Assembly (NCBI GenBank): GCA_024233865.1
Contig: JACKPA010000013.1
Coordinates: 62,001-126,000, forward strand
Length of the DNA: 64,000 bases
Direction of reading: 5' to 3'
Source of the DNA: Leptospiraceae bacterium
GTDB lineage: Bacteria; Spirochaetota; Leptospiria; Leptospirales; Leptospiraceae
The position numbers and the translations under genes are program-made. This document shows, in pieces, positions 10,942-18,430 of this stretch (position 1 is the stretch's first letter; every line of letters starts with the position of its first letter). Below the pieces are notes generated by a model. That model was given only the letters and a program-made list of their open reading frames with translations. It was not told the DNA's origin and searched no databases.

Positions 10942-12033
10942 TTATAGTTTCCTTTGCATATCCCAGGATTTTTTCAATACAGATTCTTCCACTTGAATTC
11001 CCCAAAGAGGTTCTCCTATCTTTTGCAACAATACAAATTTTACGTTTCCCTGCTCATTTTTTTTATCATATTTTGTATGCTTAATCAAATCTTCCATAGA
11101 AAAATTTTCTTTATAAGGCATTCCGAGTTTTTTTAAAGTTCCAACGGTTTCTTGTGTTACAACAGAAGGTAGATTTTGAACTTCTTGAGAAATTACTAAT
11201 TCAGTTACTAAACCAATGGAAACCGCTTCACCATGAGAATATTTTTTATATTTCGTAAAGGATTCAATTGCATGACCTATTGTATGCCCAAGATTTAGAA
11301 TAGCTCGTTTTCCCAATTCTTTTTCATCTTCGGCAACTATACTAGCCTTGAAGCGGACCGATTCTAAAATAAAAGTCTTTACTTCTTCCGAAAGATAGAA
11401 ATTTTTAAAGGTTTTTGTTGTATTTAGAGCTTCTACTAATTTTTTGTTTCCAGATAACAAAGCATGTTTAATTACTTCTGCAACTCCACACCTCCATTCT
11501 CTTAGAGGTAGGGTAGATAGTGTGTGAATAGGAGCAAAAACAAAAACCGGTTGGTAAAACAGACCTACCATGTTTTTTCCTTTGTCAATATTCACTGCGA
11601 CTTTTCCACCAACTGAAGAATCAACACAAGCAAGCAAAGTGGTTGGAATTTGAGCAAAACGAATTCCTCTTAAAAAAGTAGCGGCAATAAAGCCTGCAAA
11701 GTCTCCAACAACTCCACCCCCAAAAGCCAAAATAAGAGATTTTCTATCGCAGCCCAAGCTTGCTAGCTTATTATAAACTTTTTTTACCCTATCAATAGAT
11801 TTATTTTTTTCCGATGGTTTTAAAATTATATGATAAACAGGTAAATTTAATTTTTTTAGTTCTTTATTTATTTCATCTAGATATAACTTGGCAACGTTTT
11901 TATCTGTTACAACAACTATGTTTGTAAGATTGGAAAGTTGTAAAATTTCATTCGACAAACCATCAAAATCCTGAAACAAAGTAATATTATACTCAAAACC
12001 AATTCCTTTAATTTGTTCATTGCCCAGTTTCAT
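10942..12033 (-). CDS. aroB: 3-dehydroquinate synthase
   Basis: Second enzyme of the shikimate pathway: it converts DAHP to 3-dehydroquinate with NAD and a divalent metal in the cytoplasm. The 363-residue length is typical. The NAD-binding GGGVVGDFAGFIAATFLRG is at about 105-123. The metal ligands are Glu186 (GVAEVIKH), His250 (NLGHTIGHAIE) and His267 (SHGEA). The start ATG lies one base after the stop of the upstream Nudix gene, so the two are probably translated together. It is the last gene of the rnc-Nudix-aroB set. A weak inverted repeat near 10919-10935 may end the transcript but is not a convincing terminator. Confidence 0.97.
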   Translation of the reverse strand: MKLGNEQIKGIGFEYNITLFQDFDGLSNEILQLSNLTNIVVVTDKNVAKLYLDEINKELKKLNLPVYHIILKPSEKNKSIDRVKKVYNKLASLGCDRKSLILAFGGGVVGDFAGFIAATFLRGIRFAQIPTTLLACVDSSVGGKVAVNIDKGKNMVGLFYQPVFVFAPIHTLSTLPLREWRCGVAEVIKHALLSGNKKLVEALNTTKTFKNFYLSEEVKTFILESVRFKASIVAEDEKELGKRAILNLGHTIGHAIESFTKYKKYSHGEAVSIGLVTELVISQEVQNLPSVVTQETVGTLKKLGMPYKENFSMEDLIKHTKYDKKNEQGNVKFVLLQKIGEPLWGIQVEESVLKKSWDMQRKL

Positions 12034-12034
12034 A

Positions 12035-12493
12035 TCAGTCAGCGATCCACTTACTTGTCAAAAAATTCAAATTTTTATTTGTATTCAAAAAATAATCCTT
12101 ACTATCCGGACGCAAATCCAAACCTTCCAGCTCATCAACTCTAAAAAACCGAAAATCCTGGATTGTTTTGTCTTGTTCTGGAATTTTAGGTGAATCATCT
12201 ACCTGAGTTTGAAAAACCAATTGGATTAAATGACGATTACCTTCAGGATCAATTGATTCGTTGATAAACAGGAAGTCAGCAGATTTTAGGGTTAGATTTA
12301 GCTCTTCTTTTAATTCTCTTTCCAAAGCATTTATGGCAGTTTCTCCGAATTCAATTCCACCACCGGGTAATAACCAATATAATTTATTCTTTTTTTTTTG
12401 CTGTATTAACAAAATTTCACCTGAAGAATTGTATATTATTGCAGCAACTCTTACTCGAAGTTTTTTTGATCTTCTAAAAAAAATATCAACCAT
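12035..12493 (-). CDS. Nudix hydrolase
   Basis: A small (152 residues) cytoplasmic hydrolase that should cleave a nucleoside diphosphate linked to another group. The Nudix box lies at residues 45-67: Gly45, Glu51, then the REL-x-EE segment (R59, E60, E63, E64). The box is complete for metal binding except that the usual Gly before the last hydrophobic residue is Asn66. The N-terminal strand RVRVAAIIYNSSGEILLIQQ is typical of the fold. The substrate cannot be told from sequence. It sits between rnc (6-base gap) and aroB (1-base gap) as part of one operon. Confidence 0.9.
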   Translation of the reverse strand: MVDIFFRRSKKLRVRVAAIIYNSSGEILLIQQKKKNKLYWLLPGGGIEFGETAINALERELKEELNLTLKSADFLFINESIDPEGNRHLIQLVFQTQVDDSPKIPEQDKTIQDFRFFRVDELEGLDLRPDSKDYFLNTNKNLNFLTSKWIAD

Positions 12494-12499
12494 GGTCTT

Positions 12500-13222
12500 T
12501 TACAACTTAACAACATTTAATTTACACAATGTATCTCTGGCAGCTGATTGCTCTGCCTTGGATTTACTTTTCCCCATGCCGCTATAATATTCTTTACCAT
12601 TTATAAAAATTGTAACCTTAAACTGCTTATTGTGATCCGGGCCATTTTCCGAGGTTAACCTATATTCCGGTAAAACCTTAAACTTTTTTTGACAAAACTC
12701 TTGTAAAATAGTTTTGTAATCTTTTATTAATATATTTTTATCCAAATCATCAATAATATCTTTTATATAACAAATAATAAAATTCCTAGCAGATTCGATG
12801 CCCTGGTCAAGGTAAATCGCGGCAATAAAAGCCTCTAACAAGTTTGCCAGATTGCTTTTCCTTTCAGCTCCTCCAGTATCACGTTCTCCTTTTCCAAGCA
12901 GTAAATAAGAACCTAACCCCAAAGTATAAGCAATTTGAAAAAGAGCACTTTCAGAAATTACCTTAGCTTTTATTTTGGATAATTTCCCTTCATCATAATC
13001 AAGGAAACGTTTGAACAAATACTCACTTGTAATCAAACCTAAGATAGAATCACCAAGGTATTCTAACCTTTCGTTATCTTTTTTTCCTTTAGATTCGTTT
13101 GAATAAGATTTGTGAGTAAATGCTTCATCTAGTAGTTCAAAATCACTAAATTCTATATCTACCGATTGGATAAGCTTCTCTAGTTGTTTTTTTCTTTGAA
13201 GATTAATAACAGTTTCTATAAT
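12500..13222 (-). CDS. rnc: ribonuclease III, apparent non-canonical start codon
   Basis: Double-strand-specific endoribonuclease for rRNA and mRNA processing. The catalytic signature (NERLEYLGDSIL) is encoded at about 13080-13040, an ALFQIAYTLGLGSYL region follows, and the C-terminal dsRNA-binding domain contains GKSKSKAEQSAA. The first standard start codon in frame is TTG at 13036, but that would remove the catalytic signature and all of the N-terminal region (DEAFTHKSYSN). The frame is open upstream only to TAA at 13231-13229, and the codons between include no ATG, GTG or TTG. ATT at 13222 is the first AUU-type candidate, ATA 13219 and ATT 13207 being others. No Shine-Dalgarno is visible. 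Full length would be about 240 residues, normal for the family. Confidence 0.88.
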   Translation of the reverse strand: MIETVINLQRKKQLEKLIQSVDIEFSDFELLDEAFTHKSYSNESKGKKDNERLEYLGDSILGLITSEYLFKRFLDYDEGKLSKIKAKVISESALFQIAYTLGLGSYLLLGKGERDTGGAERKSNLANLLEAFIAAIYLDQGIESARNFIICYIKDIIDDLDKNILIKDYKTILQEFCQKKFKVLPEYRLTSENGPDHNKQFKVTIFINGKEYYSGMGKSKSKAEQSAARDTLCKLNVVKL

Positions 13223-13235
13223 AAAATATTAGAAA

Positions 13236-13273
13236 AATACAATTGGGTTCTATAAAAGAACCCAAATTGTATT
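13236..13273 (-). terminator. strong hairpin terminator after acpP
   Basis: Arms AATACAATTGGGTTC (13236-13250) and its complement at 13258-13273 pair almost perfectly, with one bulged base and a 7-base loop. On the minus strand the stem ends in a T-rich run. It separates acpP from rnc, so rnc transcription must read through or start right after it. The plus-strand side is also A/T-rich, but no plus-strand gene needs it. Confidence 0.8.
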
Positions 13274-13287
13274 TTAGGAAAAAAAAA

Positions 13288-13536
13288 TCAAGCTTTTGAA
13301 TGATCCTTGATATAAGATAAGACATCCCCAACTTTTTGAATTTTTTCAGCGTCTTCATCAGAGATTTCGATTCCGAATTCTTCTTCTAACGCCATAATTA
13401 ATTCAACTGTATCTAGCGAATCTGCTCCCAGATCATCAATGAAATGAGCTTCTGGTGTAACTTCGTTTTCATCAACACCTAGTTGTTCTACTATAATTTG
13501 CTTAATTTTCTCCATTTGTGCATTTGCATCTGCCAT
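13288..13536 (-). CDS. acpP: acyl carrier protein
   Basis: The 82-residue acidic carrier of fatty-acid synthesis. Ser40 in the DDLGADSLDTVEL motif is the 4'-phosphopantetheine attachment site. I placed the start at ATG 13536 because AAGGAG lies 8 bases upstream; a TTG six bases earlier is open but less likely. A terminator follows at once. A 14-base inverted repeat lies just upstream of the ribosome site. acpP next to rnc is a common bacterial arrangement, which supports both calls. Confidence 0.98.
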   Translation of the reverse strand: MADANAQMEKIKQIIVEQLGVDENEVTPEAHFIDDLGADSLDTVELIMALEEEFGIEISDEDAEKIQKVGDVLSYIKDHSKA

Positions 13537-13556
13537 AATCAATTCTCCTTAGGCTT

Positions 13557-13570
13557 TCCCTAAATAGGGA
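13557..13570. promoter_or_regulatory. short inverted repeat upstream of acpP, possible operator
   Basis: TCCCTAAATAGGGA: six-base arms around AA, ending 6 bases before the acpP ribosome site on the minus strand. It could be an operator or a 5' UTR hairpin. The regulator is unknown. It stands out because the surrounding spacer is nearly pure A/T. Confidence 0.35.
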
Positions 13571-13909
13571 GTAATATTTATATTATTTTTTTTTAGTTCA
13601 TAACCCATAAACAGAGTTTCAAACTAAATATAAGTAAACATTAAAATTTATGTTTTGATTTTGACTGTCTTTTAATCAAAAAAATTTGGCAAGTCATTAT
13701 CTTTTTTTATATACTATTATTTTAAAAATTATTGGTTTTATTGACCTTTAAAAATAAATTTATCCATGGATACTACTTAACAAAAGGTAAAAATTATAAG
13801 ATTTAAAAGGGAGTTATAAAAATTTACTTTTTATAAAAGAAGAAATCCCTAAAATGGTAGCGAAGGAGGCTTTAGGACTTTATGGTTTCATTTACCTTTG
13901 TAATGTCCC
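13571..13909. other. AT-rich spacer between topA and acpP
   Basis: No gene seen. It contains an A/T inverted repeat at about 13817-13839 (TTATAAAAA / TTTTTATAA, 5-base loop) and another at about 13851-13879 (CCTAAA / TTTAGG); either may serve the end of topA. The acpP promoter should lie here on the minus strand, but no clear -35/-10 pair can be singled out in the A/T background. Confidence 0.35.
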
Positions 13910-15769
13910 CTACGGGCTTCCATATAAAGAGTATTCGCACATAGGAAACCTACTGCATATTACAAATTGCTTTCCTTTTTTTGAAATTTTGTTGTTTAAA
14001 AAACCTTCGTTACAAAGAGGACAGACCTTTTTTTCCGATTTTTTTGGCTGTTTTTTTGCTTCCTGAATAACATTTATAAAGGTGTTATAGAAATCGGTAA
14101 GAAAATCTATCCTACTTACTTTTCCTTCTTCTATTTTGTCCAATTCGACTTCTACTTTTGCAGTGAACTTGTCTTCTATGATGTATAAAAATTTTGAAGT
14201 AAGTTCTTTGTTTACAACCTGCCCTAGATCCGTAGGTAATAGTTTTTTTTCTTTTCGAATGGCATACTTTCTTTTTAGCAGTGTTTCTATAATGGAAGAG
14301 TAAGTAGACGGTCTGCCAATACCCGTTTTTTCCAATTTGTCAACCAGACTTGCTTCTGTGTAATGAGGTGGGGGGGATGTAAACTTTTGTTCGGGAATAA
14401 ACTTAACGATTTCCAAAACATCACCTATTTTCAGGTTCTCCGGAATGGTAATTTGATCTTTTTTGTTTGGATATAAAATTTTATATCCTGGGAAAACACT
14501 CCTTTTTTGAGTCGTTTCAAAAGTGTATTCTTGCTTGATAGCTTCTACAGTAATTTGACTTAATTCTTCCGGTGACATTCTGGAAGAAACAAACCGATTC
14601 CAGATTAAATTGTATAGCTTATACTGATCGGGGTGAAGAAAATCTTTGGTGCTCTCTGGAGTAATGTTCACATCCACAGGACGAATCGCTTCATGAGCAT
14701 CTTGTATACCGGATTTTTTGGAAGCAATATTGTAAGTGCTACCGCAATACTTTTCTCCAAAAACATTTTTTATATAAGACAAAGCCAAATGGTGAGCTTT
14801 ATCACTTACTCTTGTAGAGTCAGTTCTCATATAGGTTATAAGCCCTGTTCTATAACCATGACTTAGGTCAACACCTTCATAAAGGCTTTGAGCAGTTTTC
14901 ATCGTTTTGGAAGTTGTAAAACTCAAAGTAATATGAGCAGCCTTTTGTAAGGTAGAAGTTGTGAAAGGTGGATAAGGCTTTTCTACTTTTTTTTCTTCTT
15001 TGATATTGGAAATTTTTAGTATCTGCTCCCTTCGGCTACGCTCAGGGAACGGGTTACTCTGTTCAGGGAACGTTTGGAGAACATTTATTATTTGGTTTAT
15101 TTCTTCTTTATTTTTAATCTTTATCTTTTGTCCGTTTTTTTTAGACAATTGCATTTGAAAAGTTTCAAAGTTTTTTGTTTTAACATTGCAAAAGAGTTCC
15201 CAAAATTCTTCTTTTTGGAAGTTTTTGATCTCCAAATCCCGTTCACACAACCATTTTAAGGTCACTGATTGAACTCTACCTGCTGAAAGACCTCCTTGTA
15301 TTGCTTTCCATAAAAAAGGACTAAGTGTATAACCGACAATTCGATCCAAAATTCGCCTGGTTATTTGGGCTTCTACAAGGTTTTTATCAATATTGGTTGT
15401 TTTTTGAATAGAATTTTGAATGGCAGTAGGTGTGTATTCCTTTAAAATAACCCTTTTTACCGTCATTTTTTTGGAAGGGAATAATGTAGACAAATGGTAA
15501 CTGATTGCTTCGCCTTCTCTATCCGCATCGGTTGCCAGTAAAACCAAATTGGATTCTTTTGACATTTTTTTTAAACCAGATATAAGTTTTTGTTTTCCAC
15601 TAATTGGCACAAATTTAGGCTCAAAATTATTTTGAATATTAATTCCAAATTCCGATTCGGGCAAATCAAAAACGTGACCATAAGAGCTACATACAATATA
15701 GTCATTCCCCAAGTATTTTTTTAGGGTTTTTGCTTTGGTAGGTGACTCAACAATAATTAAAATTTTCAT
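13910..15769 (-). CDS. topA: DNA topoisomerase I with an in-frame palindromic-repeat insertion
   Basis: Type IA topoisomerase that relaxes negative supercoils. The Toprim domain opens the protein (MKILIIVESPTKAKTLKKYLG, then LLATDADREGEAISYHL). The catalytic Tyr313 lies in GLITYMRTDSTRVS. The C-terminus has one C4 zinc finger (CPLC ... CSRFPMC), fewer than many homologues. I prefer ATG 15769; a GTG at 15793 would add eight residues. Residues of about 233-249 (TFPEQSNPFPERSRREQ) are encoded by a palindromic repeat and a partial duplicate of it. They fall in the region between the Toprim-side core and the catalytic-Tyr domain, where the chain probably tolerates an extra loop. Confidence 0.97.
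   Translation of the reverse strand: MKILIIVESPTKAKTLKKYLGNDYIVCSSYGHVFDLPESEFGINIQNNFEPKFVPISGKQKLISGLKKMSKESNLVLLATDADREGEAISYHLSTLFPSKKMTVKRVILKEYTPTAIQNSIQKTTNIDKNLVEAQITRRILDRIVGYTLSPFLWKAIQGGLSAGRVQSVTLKWLCERDLEIKNFQKEEFWELFCNVKTKNFETFQMQLSKKNGQKIKIKNKEEINQIINVLQTFPEQSNPFPERSRREQILKISNIKEEKKVEKPYPPFTTSTLQKAAHITLSFTTSKTMKTAQSLYEGVDLSHGYRTGLITYMRTDSTRVSDKAHHLALSYIKNVFGEKYCGSTYNIASKKSGIQDAHEAIRPVDVNITPESTKDFLHPDQYKLYNLIWNRFVSSRMSPEELSQITVEAIKQEYTFETTQKRSVFPGYKILYPNKKDQITIPENLKIGDVLEIVKFIPEQKFTSPPPHYTEASLVDKLEKTGIGRPSTYSSIIETLLKRKYAIRKEKKLLPTDLGQVVNKELTSKFLYIIEDKFTAKVEVELDKIEEGKVSRIDFLTDFYNTFINVIQEAKKQPKKSEKKVCPLCNEGFLNNKISKKGKQFVICSRFPMCEYSLYGSP
15025..15072. repeat. palindromic repeat inside topA, with a partial second copy
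   Basis: The full element at 15025-15051 has GCTCCC and GGGAAC ends around TTCGGCTACGCTCA. A half copy (GTTCAGGGAACG) follows at 15061-15072. The core is the same as in repeats at 18299, 18380 and 38839. The whole block keeps the topA frame open and is translated as NPFPERSRREQ preceded by FPEQS. Confidence 0.8.
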
Positions 15770-15865
15770 AATTGACAGAAAAGAAATTTTCACCAGATTA
15801 AAAAGACTTGCAAGTTTCTAAAGATCAAATTCCATTAATTGTAAAATTTTTTAAGCAGGAATACT

Positions 15866-16441
15866 ATGAAAATACTGAAATATTTTTTGTTTGGAGTTAT
15901 TTTTATTTGCCTTTTCGATTTAACTGCCCAAGAAAACTCAATTTACGATATTGAAATTGCTCCCGGTTTACTTGCCGGTGATACCGTATACTTTCCGGAA
16001 TACAGCTTAGGCGAAGTCAGTAAAGAATTGTGGGGCAGAAGACCACGCCCGCCTGGACCTGGTCCAAATGGACCTTATCGTCGTAGACCTCCTGGGGGTA
16101 TTTCGTCTTCTACTTTTTGGCCCACATCTACTACGACTAAGGTAACCAGTTCTTCTAGCAGAGGAAACCGAGGTCGAGCCGAGAGAGAAATGTTTGTAGT
16201 TTTTAATTTTTTACAACTTGAAGAAGAAATGGCGACAGGAGAAGGTGAGAGAGTAAATACTTTAGCTTTTTTGCACGGATGCCCTTCTTCCTCTCATGAA
16301 ATCTTTGGCAGTATGACACAAAAAAAGTATGGAAATATCTTTCAAAATCGTGAGGGTTTAACATCCGTTGAATTTGTAAATAGAATCGAAAACGAAATCA
16401 AAAAAGACGAAAATCTATCTCAAGTCTGTAAACAATTTTGA
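15866..16441 (+). CDS. secreted proline/arginine-rich protein with a DUF3015-like C-terminal half
   Basis: A 191-residue exported protein: signal peptide MKILKYFLFGVIFICLFDLTAQ with cleavage likely near residue 22. A Pro/Gly/Arg-rich segment at about 57-78 (RRPRPPGPGPNGPYRRRPPGG) is followed by a Ser/Thr tract. The last 85 residues contain EEEMATGEGERVNTLAFLHGCP and QKKYGNIF, which resemble the conserved end of DUF3015 proteins (a GEGE-x-L-x-x-L-x-x-L-x-G-C pattern); the match is from memory and tentative. Function unknown. It is divergent from topA and followed by 144 bases before the helicase gene. Confidence 0.75.
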   Translation: MKILKYFLFGVIFICLFDLTAQENSIYDIEIAPGLLAGDTVYFPEYSLGEVSKELWGRRPRPPGPGPNGPYRRRPPGGISSSTFWPTSTTTKVTSSSSRGNRGRAEREMFVVFNFLQLEEEMATGEGERVNTLAFLHGCPSSSHEIFGSMTQKKYGNIFQNREGLTSVEFVNRIENEIKKDENLSQVCKQF

Positions 16442-16585
16442 AACAGGAAGCTTTGCGCGTAGGGACATGAGCCTTACGCTAAGGGGGTTCTCCGGTTACT
16501 CACAAGCTAATCTTTTTATAGCCCTTATAACTTTTATGGTTGACAGATGGCTTATAAATCTAAACTTGCTTATGGGGTATTATAA

Positions 16586-18289
16586 ATGAGCAAACCGCTA
16601 ATTGTACAAAGTGATAAAACAATGTTACTGGAAGTTGATAATCCAGAATACGAAGAATGTAGAGCACTTATATCAAGATTCGCAGAGTTAGAAAAGAGTC
16701 CGGAATATATTCACACATATAGGATTTCTCCTTTATCTTTGTGGAACGCAGCTTCATCCCGTTTGACTTCGGACGAAATAGTTGCATCACTGGAAAAATA
16801 TTCTCGTTATTCCGTTCCAAAAAACGTCATCAGTGAAATTAAAGAACAAATTAGTAGGTTTGGCAAGGTTAAACTAATAAAAGAAGAAACGGGTGAATTA
16901 ATTATTATTTCAAGTGAAAAGAACTTTTTGCATGAAATATCAACTCATAGAGCCATACAACCGTATATACAAGAAAGGCTAAAAAATGATAAAATAATTG
17001 TTAAAAAGGAATTTCGTGGACATATTAAACAAGCCCTTATTAAAATAGGTTATCCTGTTGAAGATTTGGCAGGATATGACGAAGGTAACAAATACGGATT
17101 TAACCTCAAAGCCAATTTGATGAGTGGAAAAGTATTTGGAATGAGGGACTATCAAAGAGCCTCCGTTGAAGTTTTTCATGCTGACGGAAGCAATGAAGGT
17201 GGTTCTGGAGTTGTTGTTTTACCTTGTGGAGCTGGAAAAACTATTGTTGGTATTGGAGTAATGCAAATTATAGGTGCGGAAACTTTGATTTTAGTTACAA
17301 ACACCCTTTCTATTCGACAATGGAAAAGCGAAATTTTGGATAAAACGGATATACCGGAAGAAGATATAGGAGAATATTCCGGTGAAACCAAAGAAATCAA
17401 GCCAATTACAATCGCGACCTATAATATACTAACTCATAGAAAGAAAAAAGGGTCTGATTTTACTCATTTTCATATATTTAGTGCAAACAACTGGGGGCTT
17501 ATCGTTTATGATGAGGTTCACCTTCTTCCGGCTCCTGTTTTCAGGATGACTTCCGAACTCCAAGCCAAAAGAAGACTTGGATTGACGGCAACCCTGGTAA
17601 GAGAAGATGGTCTGGAAGAAGACGTTTTTAGCTTGATTGGACCTAAAAAATATGACGTTCCATGGAAAGAATTGGAAAATAAAGCCTGGATCGCAGAGGC
17701 AAAGTGTGTGGAAATTAGAGTTTCTATGGATGATGATCTTCGATTAAAATATTCCATATCCGATGATAGAGAAAAGTTCAGATTGGCTTCCGAAAATATA
17801 GAAAAAATCAAGGCAATTGATTTGATTTTAAAGAAGCATAAAAATTCTCATTTGTTGATTATTGGGCAATATATCAATCAACTGGAAAACATCTCAGAAA
17901 CTTTCAAAATACCTTTAATCACTGGAAAAACTCCTCTTTCGGAAAGGCAAAATTTATATTCGGCTTTTAGAAAAGGAGAAATCAAGTCACTTGTAGTGAG
18001 TAAAGTAGCCAACTTTTCGATAGACCTTCCGGATGCCAATATAGCTATTCAAGTTTCGGGAACTTTTGGATCGCGCCAAGAAGAAGCCCAAAGGTTAGGT
18101 CGGATTCTACGCCCAAAAGCAGAAGATAACACTGCTATCTTTTATTCTTTGATTTCAAGAGATACGAATGAAGAGCGGTTTGGTCAGAATAGACAATTGT
18201 TTTTAACAGAGCAAGGGTATGAGTATGAAATATATACCTTTGATCAGTTTAGAGAATTTGTAGAAAGCGAGATGGCTGTTCCGGCTTAA
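16586..18289 (+). CDS. XPB/ERCC3-type DNA helicase
   Basis: A superfamily 2 DNA helicase related to eukaryotic and archaeal XPB and found in some bacteria. An N-terminal XPB/Ssl2-like domain (about 1-180) precedes the motor. Motif I has Lys218 in PCGAGKT; motif II is DEVH at 309-312; motif III is LTATLVREDG; motif VI is QEEAQRLGRILRPK near 510. 567 residues is the usual bacterial size. It probably opens DNA in repair or transcription-linked processes, but the bacterial role is not settled. No Bax1-type nuclease gene adjoins it. A rho-independent terminator with repeat elements follows at 18368. Confidence 0.93.
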   Translation: MSKPLIVQSDKTMLLEVDNPEYEECRALISRFAELEKSPEYIHTYRISPLSLWNAASSRLTSDEIVASLEKYSRYSVPKNVISEIKEQISRFGKVKLIKEETGELIIISSEKNFLHEISTHRAIQPYIQERLKNDKIIVKKEFRGHIKQALIKIGYPVEDLAGYDEGNKYGFNLKANLMSGKVFGMRDYQRASVEVFHADGSNEGGSGVVVLPCGAGKTIVGIGVMQIIGAETLILVTNTLSIRQWKSEILDKTDIPEEDIGEYSGETKEIKPITIATYNILTHRKKKGSDFTHFHIFSANNWGLIVYDEVHLLPAPVFRMTSELQAKRRLGLTATLVREDGLEEDVFSLIGPKKYDVPWKELENKAWIAEAKCVEIRVSMDDDLRLKYSISDDREKFRLASENIEKIKAIDLILKKHKNSHLLIIGQYINQLENISETFKIPLITGKTPLSERQNLYSAFRKGEIKSLVVSKVANFSIDLPDANIAIQVSGTFGSRQEEAQRLGRILRPKAEDNTAIFYSLISRDTNEERFGQNRQLFLTEQGYEYEIYTFDQFREFVESEMAVPA

Positions 18290-18298
18290 TATATAAAT

Positions 18299-18325
18299 GC
18301 TCCCTTCGGCTACGCTTTAGGGAGC
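18299..18325. repeat. palindromic repeat after the helicase gene
   Basis: GCTCCC ... GGGAGC ends around TTCGGCTACGCTTTA, the same family as the element in topA. It begins 9 bases after the helicase stop codon. Confidence 0.75.
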
Positions 18326-18367
18326 GTTGCGGGTTTGCTATCCTCTTTCTCTTTCTTGCTTTGGTGA

Positions 18368-18424
18368 GCCTCTTTCTCGCTTGGTGAGCGTAGCCGAACC
18401 AAGCAGATCGAAAGAGGCTTTTTT
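18368..18424 (+). terminator. composite hairpin terminator containing a palindromic repeat
   Basis: The outer stem GCCTCTTT (18368-18375) pairs with AAAGAGGC (18411-18418), followed by six T. Inside it lies another palindromic repeat (18380-18403, CTTGGT / ACCAAG arms around GAGCGTAGCCGA). The T run is on the plus strand, so it ends helicase transcription; pntB converges from the other side. Confidence 0.8.
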
Positions 18425-18430
18425 ACAATA

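Noticed and set aside
16540..16568. TTGACA upstream of the helicase as a promoter
   Set aside because: No acceptable -10 box lies at 16-18 bases; the nearest TAAACT is at 15 bases, which is too weak to report as a feature.
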